Positions 9,084 to 20,200 of a stretch of DNA of 64,000 nucleotides are shown piece by piece. Position 1 is the stretch's first letter, and each line of letters starts with the position of its first letter. The translations under genes and the position numbers were made by a program. The notes under the pieces were generated by a model, which was given only the letters and a program-made list of their open reading frames with translations, had not been told where the DNA came from and made no database searches. Location: assembly GCA_900321005.1 (NCBI GenBank), contig ONUF01000003.1, positions 57,920 to 121,919 on the forward strand, read 5' to 3'. The stretch comes from an uncultured Bacteroidales bacterium (GTDB taxonomy: Bacteria > Bacteroidota > Bacteroidia > Bacteroidales > Paludibacteraceae).

Positions 9084-10263
9084 CTCCCCTCGCTATCTCC
9101 TCTGCTATCGCGTTTAGCGCCAAGAACCGGTATCGCTGCGAGGTATGCGGTATCTCCCCTGCTTTTGCTACTACCGCCGCCTCTATCTCTCCTCGCTCGA
9201 ATTGCTCTTCGCTCGGTTCTACCAACAGTAGCCGCCCTTTTGCGCAAGCCTCAAAGTACACCCCGCTCGGTTTGTAATAGTTGTATTGCGGGCTATCTGG
9301 TTTCGGGAAGCCCTCAGCTAGCAAGATGATGAGCAGATAGCCGGCCTCTCGCAGGGCTCTGCAGATGGTTTTCTCTCCCGGCGAAACCGCCGCGCTGATA
9401 TATACCGTCCCATTAGCCGCCTCAGCCAAGCAAGCCTCTCTCTTTGCCGCTATCTCCTCTTCCGTCATTGTACGCGAGCATTGTAGGACTTCTCTTTGCG
9501 GATTTTTCGCGAGAAATATGTTTCCGAGTGTCGTATAGGTGCCGTCTCCTATTTGCGTCTGCTGCTTTATCTTGAACAACTCCGGATTTGCCCGTTTCAT
9601 CGCCAGCCTCCGCGGATTGTCCTTGACGTAGTCAATCATAACTTGTAGGCTCGCCTCTTTGTGTAGTATCCGTTCATGATAGTGCGCCTCGTCTTTCTCC
9701 CAAATACTTCCCATGCGCGTAAAAATACGCTCAAATTGCACAAGATATAGTCTATTGTGCACCCCGGTCTCACTTTTGAGACCGTCTCTATTGTGCACCT
9801 TGGTCGCATTTTTGAGACCGTCTCTATTGTGCACCTCGCGCTCATTTTTGAGCGCGTTTTCTTCGACGCTCATCCGCCTATATTCTTTTGTACAGGCCGA
9901 TTTGAGACCTCGGATAACATGCCCGATACTTCGTGGCATTGGCTCCAATACTTGTATTACCACATGAATATGGTCGGGCATCATCTGCACTGCAATTATC
10001 TTTAGGGAATAGTCCTTTGGCGCGTAGTATTGCGGCAATCCTTGTATAGTACCCAACACATAGCGTCCAAAACTATTCAGACTAATCGAAGCTTCTTCCG
10101 GTTTCTCTCCGACCAACTCTCCCAATAGCGGAAAACGCTCGGCTATCACCAGTGTGAAATGGTATATTCCGCGACCACGATAGTCCCAATTCTTCAATCG
10201 ATGATGACGCGTATGGTCTATCTCATAACGCATTCCATCTGATGTCCTCTGCCCTTTTGCCAT
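9064..10263 (-). CDS. REP-associated tyrosine transposase (RAYT, IS200-like TnpA) with C-terminal extension
   Basis: This protein has 399 residues, starting MAKGQRTSDG; the ORF-maximal start at 10365 reads through hairpin repeats. RAYTs are HUH/Y1 single-strand endonucleases that move REP hairpins. Seen here are the HUH motif MPDHIHVVIQV (HIH near residues 98-100) and the helix DYVKDNPRRL with the likely catalytic Tyr near 211. The YRGRGIYHFTLV opening is like the family's first strand. Residues about 134-169 are three translated repeat units of exactly 12 codons (KNATKVHNRDGL-like). After about residue 255 comes a 140-residue extension (SPGEKTICRALREAGY, then YFEACAKGRLLLVEP) that is not part of the minimal RAYT; it has alpha/beta character and its function is unknown. 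The gene is flanked on both sides by repeat units on the same strand. Confidence 0.85.
   Translation of the reverse strand: MAKGQRTSDGMRYEIDHTRHHRLKNWDYRGRGIYHFTLVIAERFPLLGELVGEKPEEASISLNSFGRYVLGTIQGLPQYYAPKDYSLKIIAVQMMPDHIHVVIQVLEPMPRSIGHVIRGLKSACTKEYRRMSVEENALKNEREVHNRDGLKNATKVHNRDGLKSETGVHNRLYLVQFERIFTRMGSIWEKDEAHYHERILHKEASLQVMIDYVKDNPRRLAMKRANPELFKIKQQTQIGDGTYTTLGNIFLAKNPQREVLQCSRTMTEEEIAAKREACLAEAANGTVYISAAVSPGEKTICRALREAGYLLIILLAEGFPKPDSPQYNYYKPSGVYFEACAKGRLLLVEPSEEQFERGEIEAAVVAKAGEIPHTSQRYRFLALNAIAEEIARGEKRAQK
9755..9862 (-). repeat. REP-like hairpin units inside the transposase gene (3 units)
   Basis: Units start at 9755, 9791 and 9827, spaced exactly 36 bases, so the reading frame is kept. 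Stems are GGTCTCA/TGAGACC, an imperfect GGTCGCA/TGAGACC and GCGCTCA/TGAGCGC. Confidence 0.9.
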
Positions 10264-10286
10264 TTTCAGGATTAGTCTTATTCCTA

Positions 10287-10800
10287 TTGTGCACCTCGGT
10301 CTCATTCTTGAGACCCTCTCTTTTGTGCACCTCGGTCGTATTCTTGCGACCGCCCTATTGTGCACCTCGGTCGTATTTTTACGGCCGCCCTATTGTGCAT
10401 CCTTGCCGCATTCTTGCGACCGCCCTATTGTGCATCTTTGTCGCATTCTTGCGACCGCCCTATTGTGCATCTCGGGCGCATTTTTGCGACAACTTTCTCT
10501 CCTCCGCGCTACGTTTTATTGTGCACCTCGGTCGTATTTTTACGACCGCCCTATTGTGCATCTTTGTCGCATTCTTGCGACCGCCCTATTGTGCATCCTC
10601 GGTCGTATTTTTGCGACCGTCTCTATTGTGCACCTCGGGCGCATTTTTGCGACCGCCCTATTGTGCACCTCGGGCGCATTTTTGCGACCGCCCTATTGTG
10701 CATCCTCGGGCGCATTTTTGCGACCGTCTCTATTGTGCACCTCGGGCGCATTCTTGCGACCGCCCTATTGTGCATCCTTGTCGCATTCTTGCGGCAACCT
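10287..10800 (-). repeat. REP-like hairpin array, main block (14 units)
   Basis: Units start with TTGTGCA(C/T) at 10287, 10323, 10358, 10393, 10428, 10463, 10519, 10554, 10589, 10626, 10661, 10696, 10733 and 10768. Spacing is mostly 35, sometimes 36 or 37, with one 56-base gap around 10490-10515. Stems differ but stay largely paired: GGTCTCA/TGAGACC, GGTCGTA/TACGACC, TGTCGCA/TGCGACC. This fills the 535 bases between the transposase start and the next gene. Confidence 0.92.
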
Positions 10801-11167
10801 ACGCGCGCTTTCTTTTAAGGAACGCGCGGACGCATACATACGCGAGCGCAAGTAACGCCAACGGCCATCCCGCATCGCCAAGCGGCGTAGCCCACGGATC
10901 ACCGGTATCGCCCCACTCATCATCCTCCCAATCGCCTTTCTTCGCGCGAGAAGGTCCGCTCGCCGCATTAGCGGGTGTATATGTTCCCGGAATACTTCCC
11001 GTTACGTACGTTCCCTGCACTGCCGCGGAAGGTAATTGCGAACCCGAACCAGCCATGATAGAGGTGGATTGCATTTGTGCTTGCGGCTCTTGGGCGAGCG
11101 CCTGAGCACTGATGCTCAGTACGCTCATCAAACCCATTACGATCAATAAATATCTCAATGTCTTCAT
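10799..11167 (-). CDS. Small exported protein with C-terminal sorting-like tail
   Basis: This is a 122-residue protein of unknown family. Residues 1-25 are a signal peptide (LLIVMGLMSVLSISAQALA). A low-complexity Ser/Gly/Pro linker follows, then an acidic patch (KKGDWEDDEWGD). The end has three parts: TPLGDAGW, a hydrophobic segment of about 15 residues, and a basic end KRKRA. That layout resembles sorting tails that are cut after export, but the motif is not LPXTG or PEP. It sits 42 bases downstream of the giant InlB-repeat protein on the same strand and is probably co-transcribed, so it may act with it at the cell surface. The last codons run into the first hairpin unit. Confidence 0.6.
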   Translation of the reverse strand: MKTLRYLLIVMGLMSVLSISAQALAQEPQAQMQSTSIMAGSGSQLPSAAVQGTYVTGSIPGTYTPANAASGPSRAKKGDWEDDEWGDTGDPWATPLGDAGWPLALLALAYVCVRAFLKRKRA

Positions 11168-11209
11168 AACTTTAATCTCCTTTAAACATTACACATTCAA
11201 CATTAAACA

Positions 11210-14200
11210 TTATTTATTGATCTCCTTAACTTGTTTGCCCGTTGCGTCGTAGATCTTTCCGCCGCGGAGGATATACATCTTGTCGCGGTAGATAAACTTA
11301 TACGGTCGTTCCGGATCTCCGCTCACATCGCCTATGCCTGTTGCCGAGTTATCTTTCTCTTTGATCCGCAAGCCTATCGAGAAGCGGTTCTCAATCAATC
11401 CTGTCTCATCCAACTCTACCGTGTAATCATCGGTTAACAGGTTGGTATTCAGACCCAGTACGGCGTCATACAGGATTACATATTCCAGACGGTCGATATC
11501 GGAATTGTCATCCAGGCTGAAGATATACTCGCCAGCATTCGGAGCATAGAACTCTACAGGAATCAGTTCTTCCGTTTCAGCCGGTGTCATCGTGTTACCT
11601 ACCAGATAATGTCCGTCCGCTACGGTGTAAACCTTCAGGTAAGTCAATGCCTCACGGTTCTCGAAGATGTTCTGGTCCTCGCCGAACTTATAGCCGGCTG
11701 TTGCGTTCTCGTCCACGGTCAGTCCTGCTTGAGCAAATGCCTCTCCGTGCGTCAGGTTGATGTCCGCATAGATCGGTTGTGCTTTTGTTGCCTGCGCCAG
11801 CAGGTGACGCGGAGCGGATGCACGCTTCGACTTGTCGAATGTTACCGAACCGTTCGCACTCGCTTGGATGAAGAAGTTCTTGAATGGCTCAAATACCGCT
11901 TGAGCAGAGTTCGCACGATATTGCGGGAACTCGGTGTACCATTCATTAGGCATCGTCACGTATGCATTGGTCGTACTCTCCCATTCGTATTTGCCGTCCC
12001 ACGGATCGGTGTCTGTTTTCACGAGCGATCCGACAGTGAAGTCCGCAGCCCAACCTTCGTCTGCACCGTTATACGAAAGCGTTGCCATGTACGGGTTGGC
12101 GATTAAGTTCCATCCCTTGTCGTTGTCCGGGGTCTTGTCTCCGCCTTCATGAGCTGAGATGCTTACTGCAGACTTGACTACTTCGCCGCTACCGTCTGCC
12201 CAACCGCTTACGCTGCTGAATGGGAAGCGGATGACTGCGAACGGCTGGCCTTTCGGACGCTTGCCTTGCATCACATATCCCTCGCCGGCATGCAGTACGC
12301 GTTCCGTGGACGTGATATGTTTCCATCCCTTTCCGGTGGAAGCGCGTTGCTCGCCGTCATATTCCATGATCATGAACTGTGCATCCAGTGTACCATTGAT
12401 AGGTGCGCTCGTCTCGGTATTCAGCGAGTTCGCGAAGTTCACGGTGGACAGTGTTACATCGAATGGAACGCTCAGTGCGTACGAGTGAGCGGTATTCACA
12501 TACATATCGAGGTTTGCTCCCGCTGTACTGCTGAAGTTTTTGTCTAACTTCAGGTGAGGTACGCTTTGTGCCAAATCGCTCTTGTGGTCAATACCTTTGA
12601 TACCGCCGCGCAACTCTAAATAACGGACACTTAGATTATTGTTGGCCGCGTTCACAAGGGTTGCACCCGGATAGATATATAAGTTCTGGAACTTGCATGC
12701 TCCGCTGGCGATAGCATCTGTGGTCAGCGTCTTGCCGTCCAGTACCACTACGTCATAATCTTTTGTGGCGGCACTCAAGGTTGCAAACGGCTCGCTGTCT
12801 TTCGTACTCTTGTTCGCATTTACGATGATAGGAATGGTCGTTGTCGCGTAGGTAGGCGTGCCGCTGATGGTCAACTTCAGTGTCAGCAGTTTGCCGTACT
12901 GGCTGGTCAGGTCAGGCAGTACAACTTCGTACAGACCGTAACCGCCGGTGGAGTGACGGGTATAGGTAGTGCTTGTCTCACTGCCGGTACCAATCTTGTA
13001 ACTTACAGCCGTAATCTGGTTATCTGCCGGAACAGAGAATACCAGTCCGTTCGCTTTCCACTCACGCGGGATAATAGTGATCACCTCACGCTCGGTGAGC
13101 GGGAAGAAATGAATCTCGTTCGTCTCGTAAGTGCTGTTGCTTGCCCAAACCAACTTGCCGGCATGAGCGCCGCTTGACGGACGGTACAGATTCAGATAGT
13201 TAGTGCTATACATCGATTTCAACGTATAAGCCTCACGATCTTCGGTCTCTATAATCCACTCGTATGATGCCGGTGTCTCAGCAGTACTTCCGATAGCGGT
13301 GATAGTCGCCCAGTTACGGATGTGGTTATTGGAGTTGGATGCCCATAAACCGGCGTTACTATTGCCTGCAAAACGAACTTTGTCACCATTCGCCGCATAC
13401 TCGTCCGTGCCGCCGTTAACCGTTTGTACCGGCCACATCTTGTAACCTACCGTTGCAGGTCCGTAAGCAATCTTAGCGCTCTCGTCCACATCAATCAGCA
13501 CCGGTTCAAACACACCTTCTGCAGCCATATTTGCCGGTAGCGCATACCAATTGCCTGCTACCTTAGCTGCAATCACGAAGTTCTCCTTCACGGTGCGCAA
13601 CTCAGCCGTTACTTCGGCATCCTCGGCACCTGTGTAACTTGCCGTAATAGTTGCAGATGTCCAAGTGTCAGTATTACTGCTCGGTTTGTAGTGGACATAA
13701 ATAGATGTCGGAGTAACAATACCACTGGCATTGGCTACCACGGTAACACTCGGCTTCGGCTGGTTAGCTGCCGCCATTGCGAATGAAGAATTTGCCGAAG
13801 TAGAGAAATAGACATCGCTGTTGTTCGAAGTGATAGTAATCTCTCCTGTGCTCGGTGTCAAGGTGTGACCGGAAACAGTCAGTACATTGGTATTACGTAC
13901 TGCTCCGTTTTGAGAAGCCGTCACTACTACCGTTCCCTTCAAATCAATCTCAGGTATAGTCGATGGATTAGATGAGAATACACGGTTCGTACAACTACCC
14001 AAATAGACGCGGTGGTACAATTCGGGATTTGTCGTCACATTAGTACGGCGGTAGTTCATGAACGTTGCACTCGTGCCATTTCCATTAGCAATCAATTGAC
14101 CATAACTGGTTCCGACATGGTAGGCATCGAACTGGTTTCCGTTTATAGTAAGCGTCCATTCAGCGCCTGTAGCACTCGCCTGTTGTTTCAAGTCATCATC

Positions 14201-17200
14201 TTCAATACCGTATAGATACATATTGGTGGTATTATCGTATATTGTCCAGTTCCCGTTCTCCAGTTTGGTAAACGTAAAGGTAGTAGCTGCGGAACACAAC
14301 GTGGAACTATTGTAACGTTTGTGACTTTCGTATGATGCCGCATATACGCGTTGTGCAGCACCATATCCATCATCGCTGCCTTCATCCAAGAAGTAGATAT
14401 AGTAGTCACCACCATTAATCTCATCAAATGGCTCGTTATCCTCAAAGCGTGTGAATACTGGATACATATCTACATCGGCAGAAGAAATCGTTAATGCGTT
14501 TCCTCCGGTACTATATATACCGGAAGCTGCCGGAGCAGTTGTACTCTCTTCATAATCAGCCGTACGCCAACCTAAGAATGTCCAGCCGTCAAACGTCGCC
14601 GTCGGGAAAGTGCTTACCACGGTGGCATCCGCCAAGTCTTTGTATGTCGCTTCTGGATGACCTTCAGCCCAGTTGATGGTCGTTCCGTTGTCATGGAAGG
14701 TAATATCGAACTCATCCGCACAACTCATTGTACGATAATAATACTGACCTTCTGCTGCAACGAATGCAATATCGGTATAGCCACTGGTATTGTATGCCTT
14801 GAAGCCTGTTCCACTGCTATATTGCAGATAGTGACCAGACCCCACACCAAGTACATGCCATAGACTACTGTTCTTGGCCATTGTCCAATAATATGGAGTT
14901 GCAGCATCATTCAAAGCCAAACCGGTTGACGAGCCCGAATATTTCAGATATTTGCCATCGGCTTGCTGAATCGTGTATTTGCCGCCGTCGGCTGATGTGT
15001 ACTTGATATAGAATACGGCCGCTCCGGCTGCATCCGTCTCCGGTAACTTGCTGTTATTGCAAGCACCCGCATAAACGGTGCTACCGTTTGTAATCTTATA
15101 CGCTCCGCTCATTCCGGCTACAAATGCATCCGATGTGCTTGTCTTACGATAAATCGCATAGAGCGTCTTGTCAGCCGTCGGAGTATAAGTGCTTGTACCC
15201 GAAGCTATTTCTATGGTCGGAAGCATCGACATCGGAGCAATAGCTGTCTCGCTCCATCCTACGAATGCCCATTCGGCACTACACGGACTTGTTGCACTCG
15301 GAACAGCAATAGCAGCTCCTTCGGATGCCTGCGTTACAGGAGTTGTCACTCCTTGATTATTAAAGGTCACCGTATATACGCGCTCGTATCGTGCGTATAA
15401 TGTAATAGGTGTCTCGCCTACGCAGGTAATCACTTCGCCCGCATCGTACGTTGTTCCGCTTCCGTTAGCGTTCGTCGCCCAATGAGTAAACTTATAACCT
15501 TCAAGAGTCGGCTCGGTTGAACAAATGGTATATTCATTATCGTGATCCTCCCATCTGTAGTCAGTAACACCCGTGCAAGTCGTAGTCGAACCGGGGAAGG
15601 TTGTCGCGTTTGCATCGTATGTCAAATCAAACTCCTCAACGACACAAGGACAATCATCCAACGTGTAACCATACACTGCGGGAGGACCATAAGAAGCAGT
15701 GATACCTGATATTTGGTACTGATAACCGCTTGTATTCACGATGTAGCCTCCCGTTGTTCCACCACTACTTATTGTAATTGTTGTCGGACCGGACGAGGAT
15801 GCGGCAGTAGTAGCCGAAGCCACGTCACTTCCTGCCGCTGCTGTTCGATATGCTATAGAACGAGCAGAGGAATTTGAGTTGTGACTTATTGTTATAGAGT
15901 TATATTCTCCTCCTACAACAGGAAGTTGTATCCAAACGCCACTGGCATTCGTGACCTGAATTATAGTTTTATTTCCATTTGTTTGCTGTCCCGTTGTTGT
16001 CCAAACGCTTCCGTCAGTAGCGGTCACGCTATGTGAGGTCCCATAAGGAATATTTTCTGTACCACTCACATTTTCTGTATAAAGTCGTGAGATATCACTA
16101 CTCGTCAACTCGACCGTTCCACTTGCACCTGCACCGGTCTTGGAATAAACCGCATAATAGACCTTATCGCTTGTAATAGCACCTGAAGTTGCGCCACCTG
16201 CTATATAGCTTGGCGTAACATCCCATCTACCACTTCCGTTCGGAGCTGCCTCTGTCCAACCCAAGAAGGTCCAACACCATTTAGAATCCGACTTGCCGGT
16301 AATAGTTGGCATCGTGAACGATTGACCGTCAAGTACATGATTTCCTGCAGGACCACCGGTGATAGAACCTCCGTCTGTCGGAACATTAAACGTCAAGTTA
16401 CGCCAGTTAGCCGTCCATTGTGCATATAGGGTTACATCCGAAGATGGCATTGTGAACGTGCCACCGGCATTATAACGGGTGCCTGTACCACCTTCTTCAG
16501 TATCCCAACCTGCAAAGATATAACCACTTCTGGTCGGTTCGGTTGTACAAATGGTAAATGTCTGACCTGCAACACCAATCTCGGAACCTCCACAGACTAT
16601 CGTTCCTCCCTTTCTATTATACGTTACCGTAAAATTCTGTGCCCAATGAGCCCAAATAGTAGTGTTCCCGGTTACAGTATAGCTGTCTCCTGCGTCACCT
16701 CTCTTATCACCACCGCTGGATGCTGACCACCAACCTAAGAACGTGTAACCGTCACGGGCATCAGGTGTCGGAAGAGTCGTTGACGTACCATCGCAAGAAG
16801 TCGTGAACGAAGCCGGGGTTCCGGATCCACCATTATAGTTGAAATTAACCGTTCTGGCATCTCCAAACGGCCGGAATTCAATAGCAGAAGAAGTTACCGT
16901 ACACGTACTACTATACGAAACGACCTTATAGTGGTATGTGTTACATTTTGTTAATCCGCTGATACTTCCTGAATTGGTTGCACTGGTGCTGATATTGTCC
17001 TTTACTACCGCATTACCATTATCCACATCAATTACTTGGAACTTGGTAATACCGGCTGTAGAGGCAGGTAAAGTCCAGCCCAATGTCACGGAAGTATTGG
17101 TCATCGAGTTAACCACCACATCCGTTACCGGTTGCAGCGAGCAGCATTGTGTTGTATAATCCACAAATCCTGCATCCTGCTTGTAAATCTTTAAACGAAT

Positions 17201-20200
17201 ATTTCCGTTATTTGGCGAATTGTTTGTATAGAACTGCCAGGTATTGCTCCAATATTCCAGATACGAATTCGAGTTTTTCTTAATGTAGAAATAATTAGCA
17301 GACACAGCATCCACAATGCTCATTGCATTACCGTATGCTGTATATCCTAAATCAGCACATAAAATTTCAGCATAGTTATTGCCCTTATGCAATTTCCAAC
17401 TTGTAGAAGAAGCCTCTAATGTCCATTGGTTTGTACTTGCACTAACAGTAATCTTGCCTGCTGTCTCCGAAGGAGCAGCACCACCCTTATGGTCAGCACT
17501 GGTACCAAAGATTTGTCCACCGGATTGCTCTGCAACAATAGCAATGACATCTCCATCCGCTAACTGTGACAAACTGGTCACACGGCTGAAAGTCGTGCTC
17601 ATTCCACCCGTATTCGCAAATACCGCGTAGTAGTTTACATCACTGGCACCCATCGTTCCGCCGGGAGACATGCTTGTTATCATGCCTGCGGGCGCGTCTG
17701 TCGCGTGCGAATAAGAGGAATTAGTAGTCCAACCTACAAAGTGATCACGGTTACCGCAATACTCCTCTATTTCGGACGCTGTCTCTGTCGTCTGGTCCGG
17801 AATAGCCGCACCTTCGCGCACATCTGTCTCTTGAATCTTCGTCCCGCTTGCCCAGTATGTCACTTTGTGCGTTGGAATAGCTTCAAAGTTAATACGTACC
17901 GTACAATCCGTACTCGGCGTTACGGTAAACGTATTGTCTCCATTGTTAACCACAGTTGCTGTTCCGACTGTTACGGTATAACCGCCTGCACCACTGACTA
18001 CACGATAACCATCAACCGGCGAAGCCGTAATCGTCATATTTGTAGTAGTGCTCTGCGAAGCCGGAGATACAGTACCATGACTGACATTGCTGCTCGTCGC
18101 AGTTACCGTGAATGACTCCGGCGTTACGCTACCGTTTACAGCAACTTTTACTGCGTCAGCATTTGTGCTCGTCACACTCAATCCACTCGCCTGCTCAACA
18201 TTATAAGTACCCACTGCCAATCCTGCTACCAATCGAATATATAGAGTAGTAGAAGCTACAGTTCCGTCTGTCGGACTGAGATTAATAGCACTCGTGCTGA
18301 AACTGCTATTGTCCGTTGAAATCGCATAATTGCTCGGAGGTGTAATAGTAATATTTCCTTGCAAGTTTGTTCCGCTTACTGTAAATGACTGACTTGCACT
18401 CGGACCATGATTGTGTTCATACGTAAACTCACTGAAACTTGAGGTTAACGTAACAAACGGATCGGTCGATTTCTGTACGTAGAACGAGAACGTCTGGCCC
18501 GCTATATTGGTACCGATGGTATGACCAACTCCATACTCATATCTTCTCCAATCCGTGGATTGATAGACACCAATAAGTGCGTCACGATAAGTGTTGCGTA
18601 TATAACCATCAGCATCTCCATCATTGACTATAACGAAATCATTCTCTGCACTAGTTCCTACACGAACACCATTGTTCGACGATGTACAATACAACCATAC
18701 CGTATTATCTGACTGCTTTTTTATCTTAAAGCTTCCATCTCCAGCTTTGACAATATTCCACAACATATTGGAGGCTGTTGCACTTTCTACAGATAAAGCC
18801 GCGCCTGCTTCTCGAATATAATCCGTAACATTTATTGCTGACGGAGGATTTGTTGTCCCGTTGTTATTACTCATAGCATACTTCGTGCCATTGTCTCCAA
18901 CAATAATCACTTTATCTTTCGGACCAATCTCTCCAAACGATGTCAATACATATCTGTTCGGATCAACAATCACGTTGAAGGTAATATTGACTACCACATC
19001 ATCTGCATCCGTCGAACTCAACGTCAAGGTAGCCGTCTTGGTGGTTACTGCGTTATAGGCTCCTGTATAAGTGATAGTTATTGATCCGCTCGCCGAACCA
19101 CTTGTTTGTGTGATGCTTGCGGGTGAAATGGTGAAATCAGACGCATTGGTCCCACCTTTTACAGCCGTAATATTGGCTTTCAGGTTAGTACCCGTCACGC
19201 TAACACTTGTCGTGCTCGGAGCTACTCCAACAGAAGTACTCCAACTGACAGGACTCGGATCCGCCTCTATCAACGGCTTAAATACATGTCCGGTAACGGC
19301 CACGTTTTGTGTGGTAGCACCGGTGCTCTCAAATGTGACATTTGAACTACCATAGGTATTAACAGCTCTATCTGCTTTCAAACGCACTTTGACTGTCGTC
19401 ACATCCGGCTCTCCGCCTGTCTGGGTCACAGTTCTGCTGTCGCCATATGTACTACCTCCATCTGTACTCACCTCAAAATTCGTCGGAGCAGTAATAGTAA
19501 TACTTGCTGTCAGGTTACTACCACCCAAAGTAATATTCTGCGCCGCACTTGGTCCTTGACCAACAATATAATCCAGATTGGTTATGCTCGCAGGACTAAC
19601 AGTTATACTCGGATCACTCGGCGGCGTACACAACGTACGATAATTAGTGTAATTCACAGCCGACCATTGAGCAGTCATGGTCACGTTGGCAGCAGGCATA
19701 CTGAAGGTTTGCCCTGCTGTTTTAGCACCAACACCATTATCTCCTGACCAACCGGTGAAATTAAAGCCACTTTTTGCCAAACTCCCCGTATTGCCTAATA
19801 CAGTAACCGTTGCTCCAGAAGCATAACTATTTCCATCTACCGGCACAGAACCGCTGGTCGCACCACCGTCTGCATAAGTAACAGTAAAAGTGGATGACGC
19901 TTTTTTGAATATAAATATTGGAAGCTGAGCAGTGGCGTTTGCAGAAGTATAACACGCAAAAATATGGCTGCTATTATTATATCTCATTACATTACGGGTG
20001 TTACTTCCTTGCGCGACAAAGGAACCTTCTCCTGTAGTGGTATTTATAGTAACTGCCCATTCGCCATTACTATTATTCGACGCTTGTGTTTTCAAATAGT
20101 TACCACTGCTAGAAGCGGCATATAAATAACCAGGACAACCAGTTCCGGAACCATTATTAGAGTAAAATGTCCAATTATCACCAGACTTTCCTACCGTAAA

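Noticed and set aside
8906-10800. CRISPR array
   Set aside because: The 35-37 base units run head to tail with no unique spacers, each unit is itself a hairpin, and no cas gene is nearby; the RAYT explains them better.
10242-11105. 287-residue plus-strand ORF across the repeat array
   Set aside because: It is an open frame created by the repeats, with no family resemblance, opposite to the transposase and the small exported protein.
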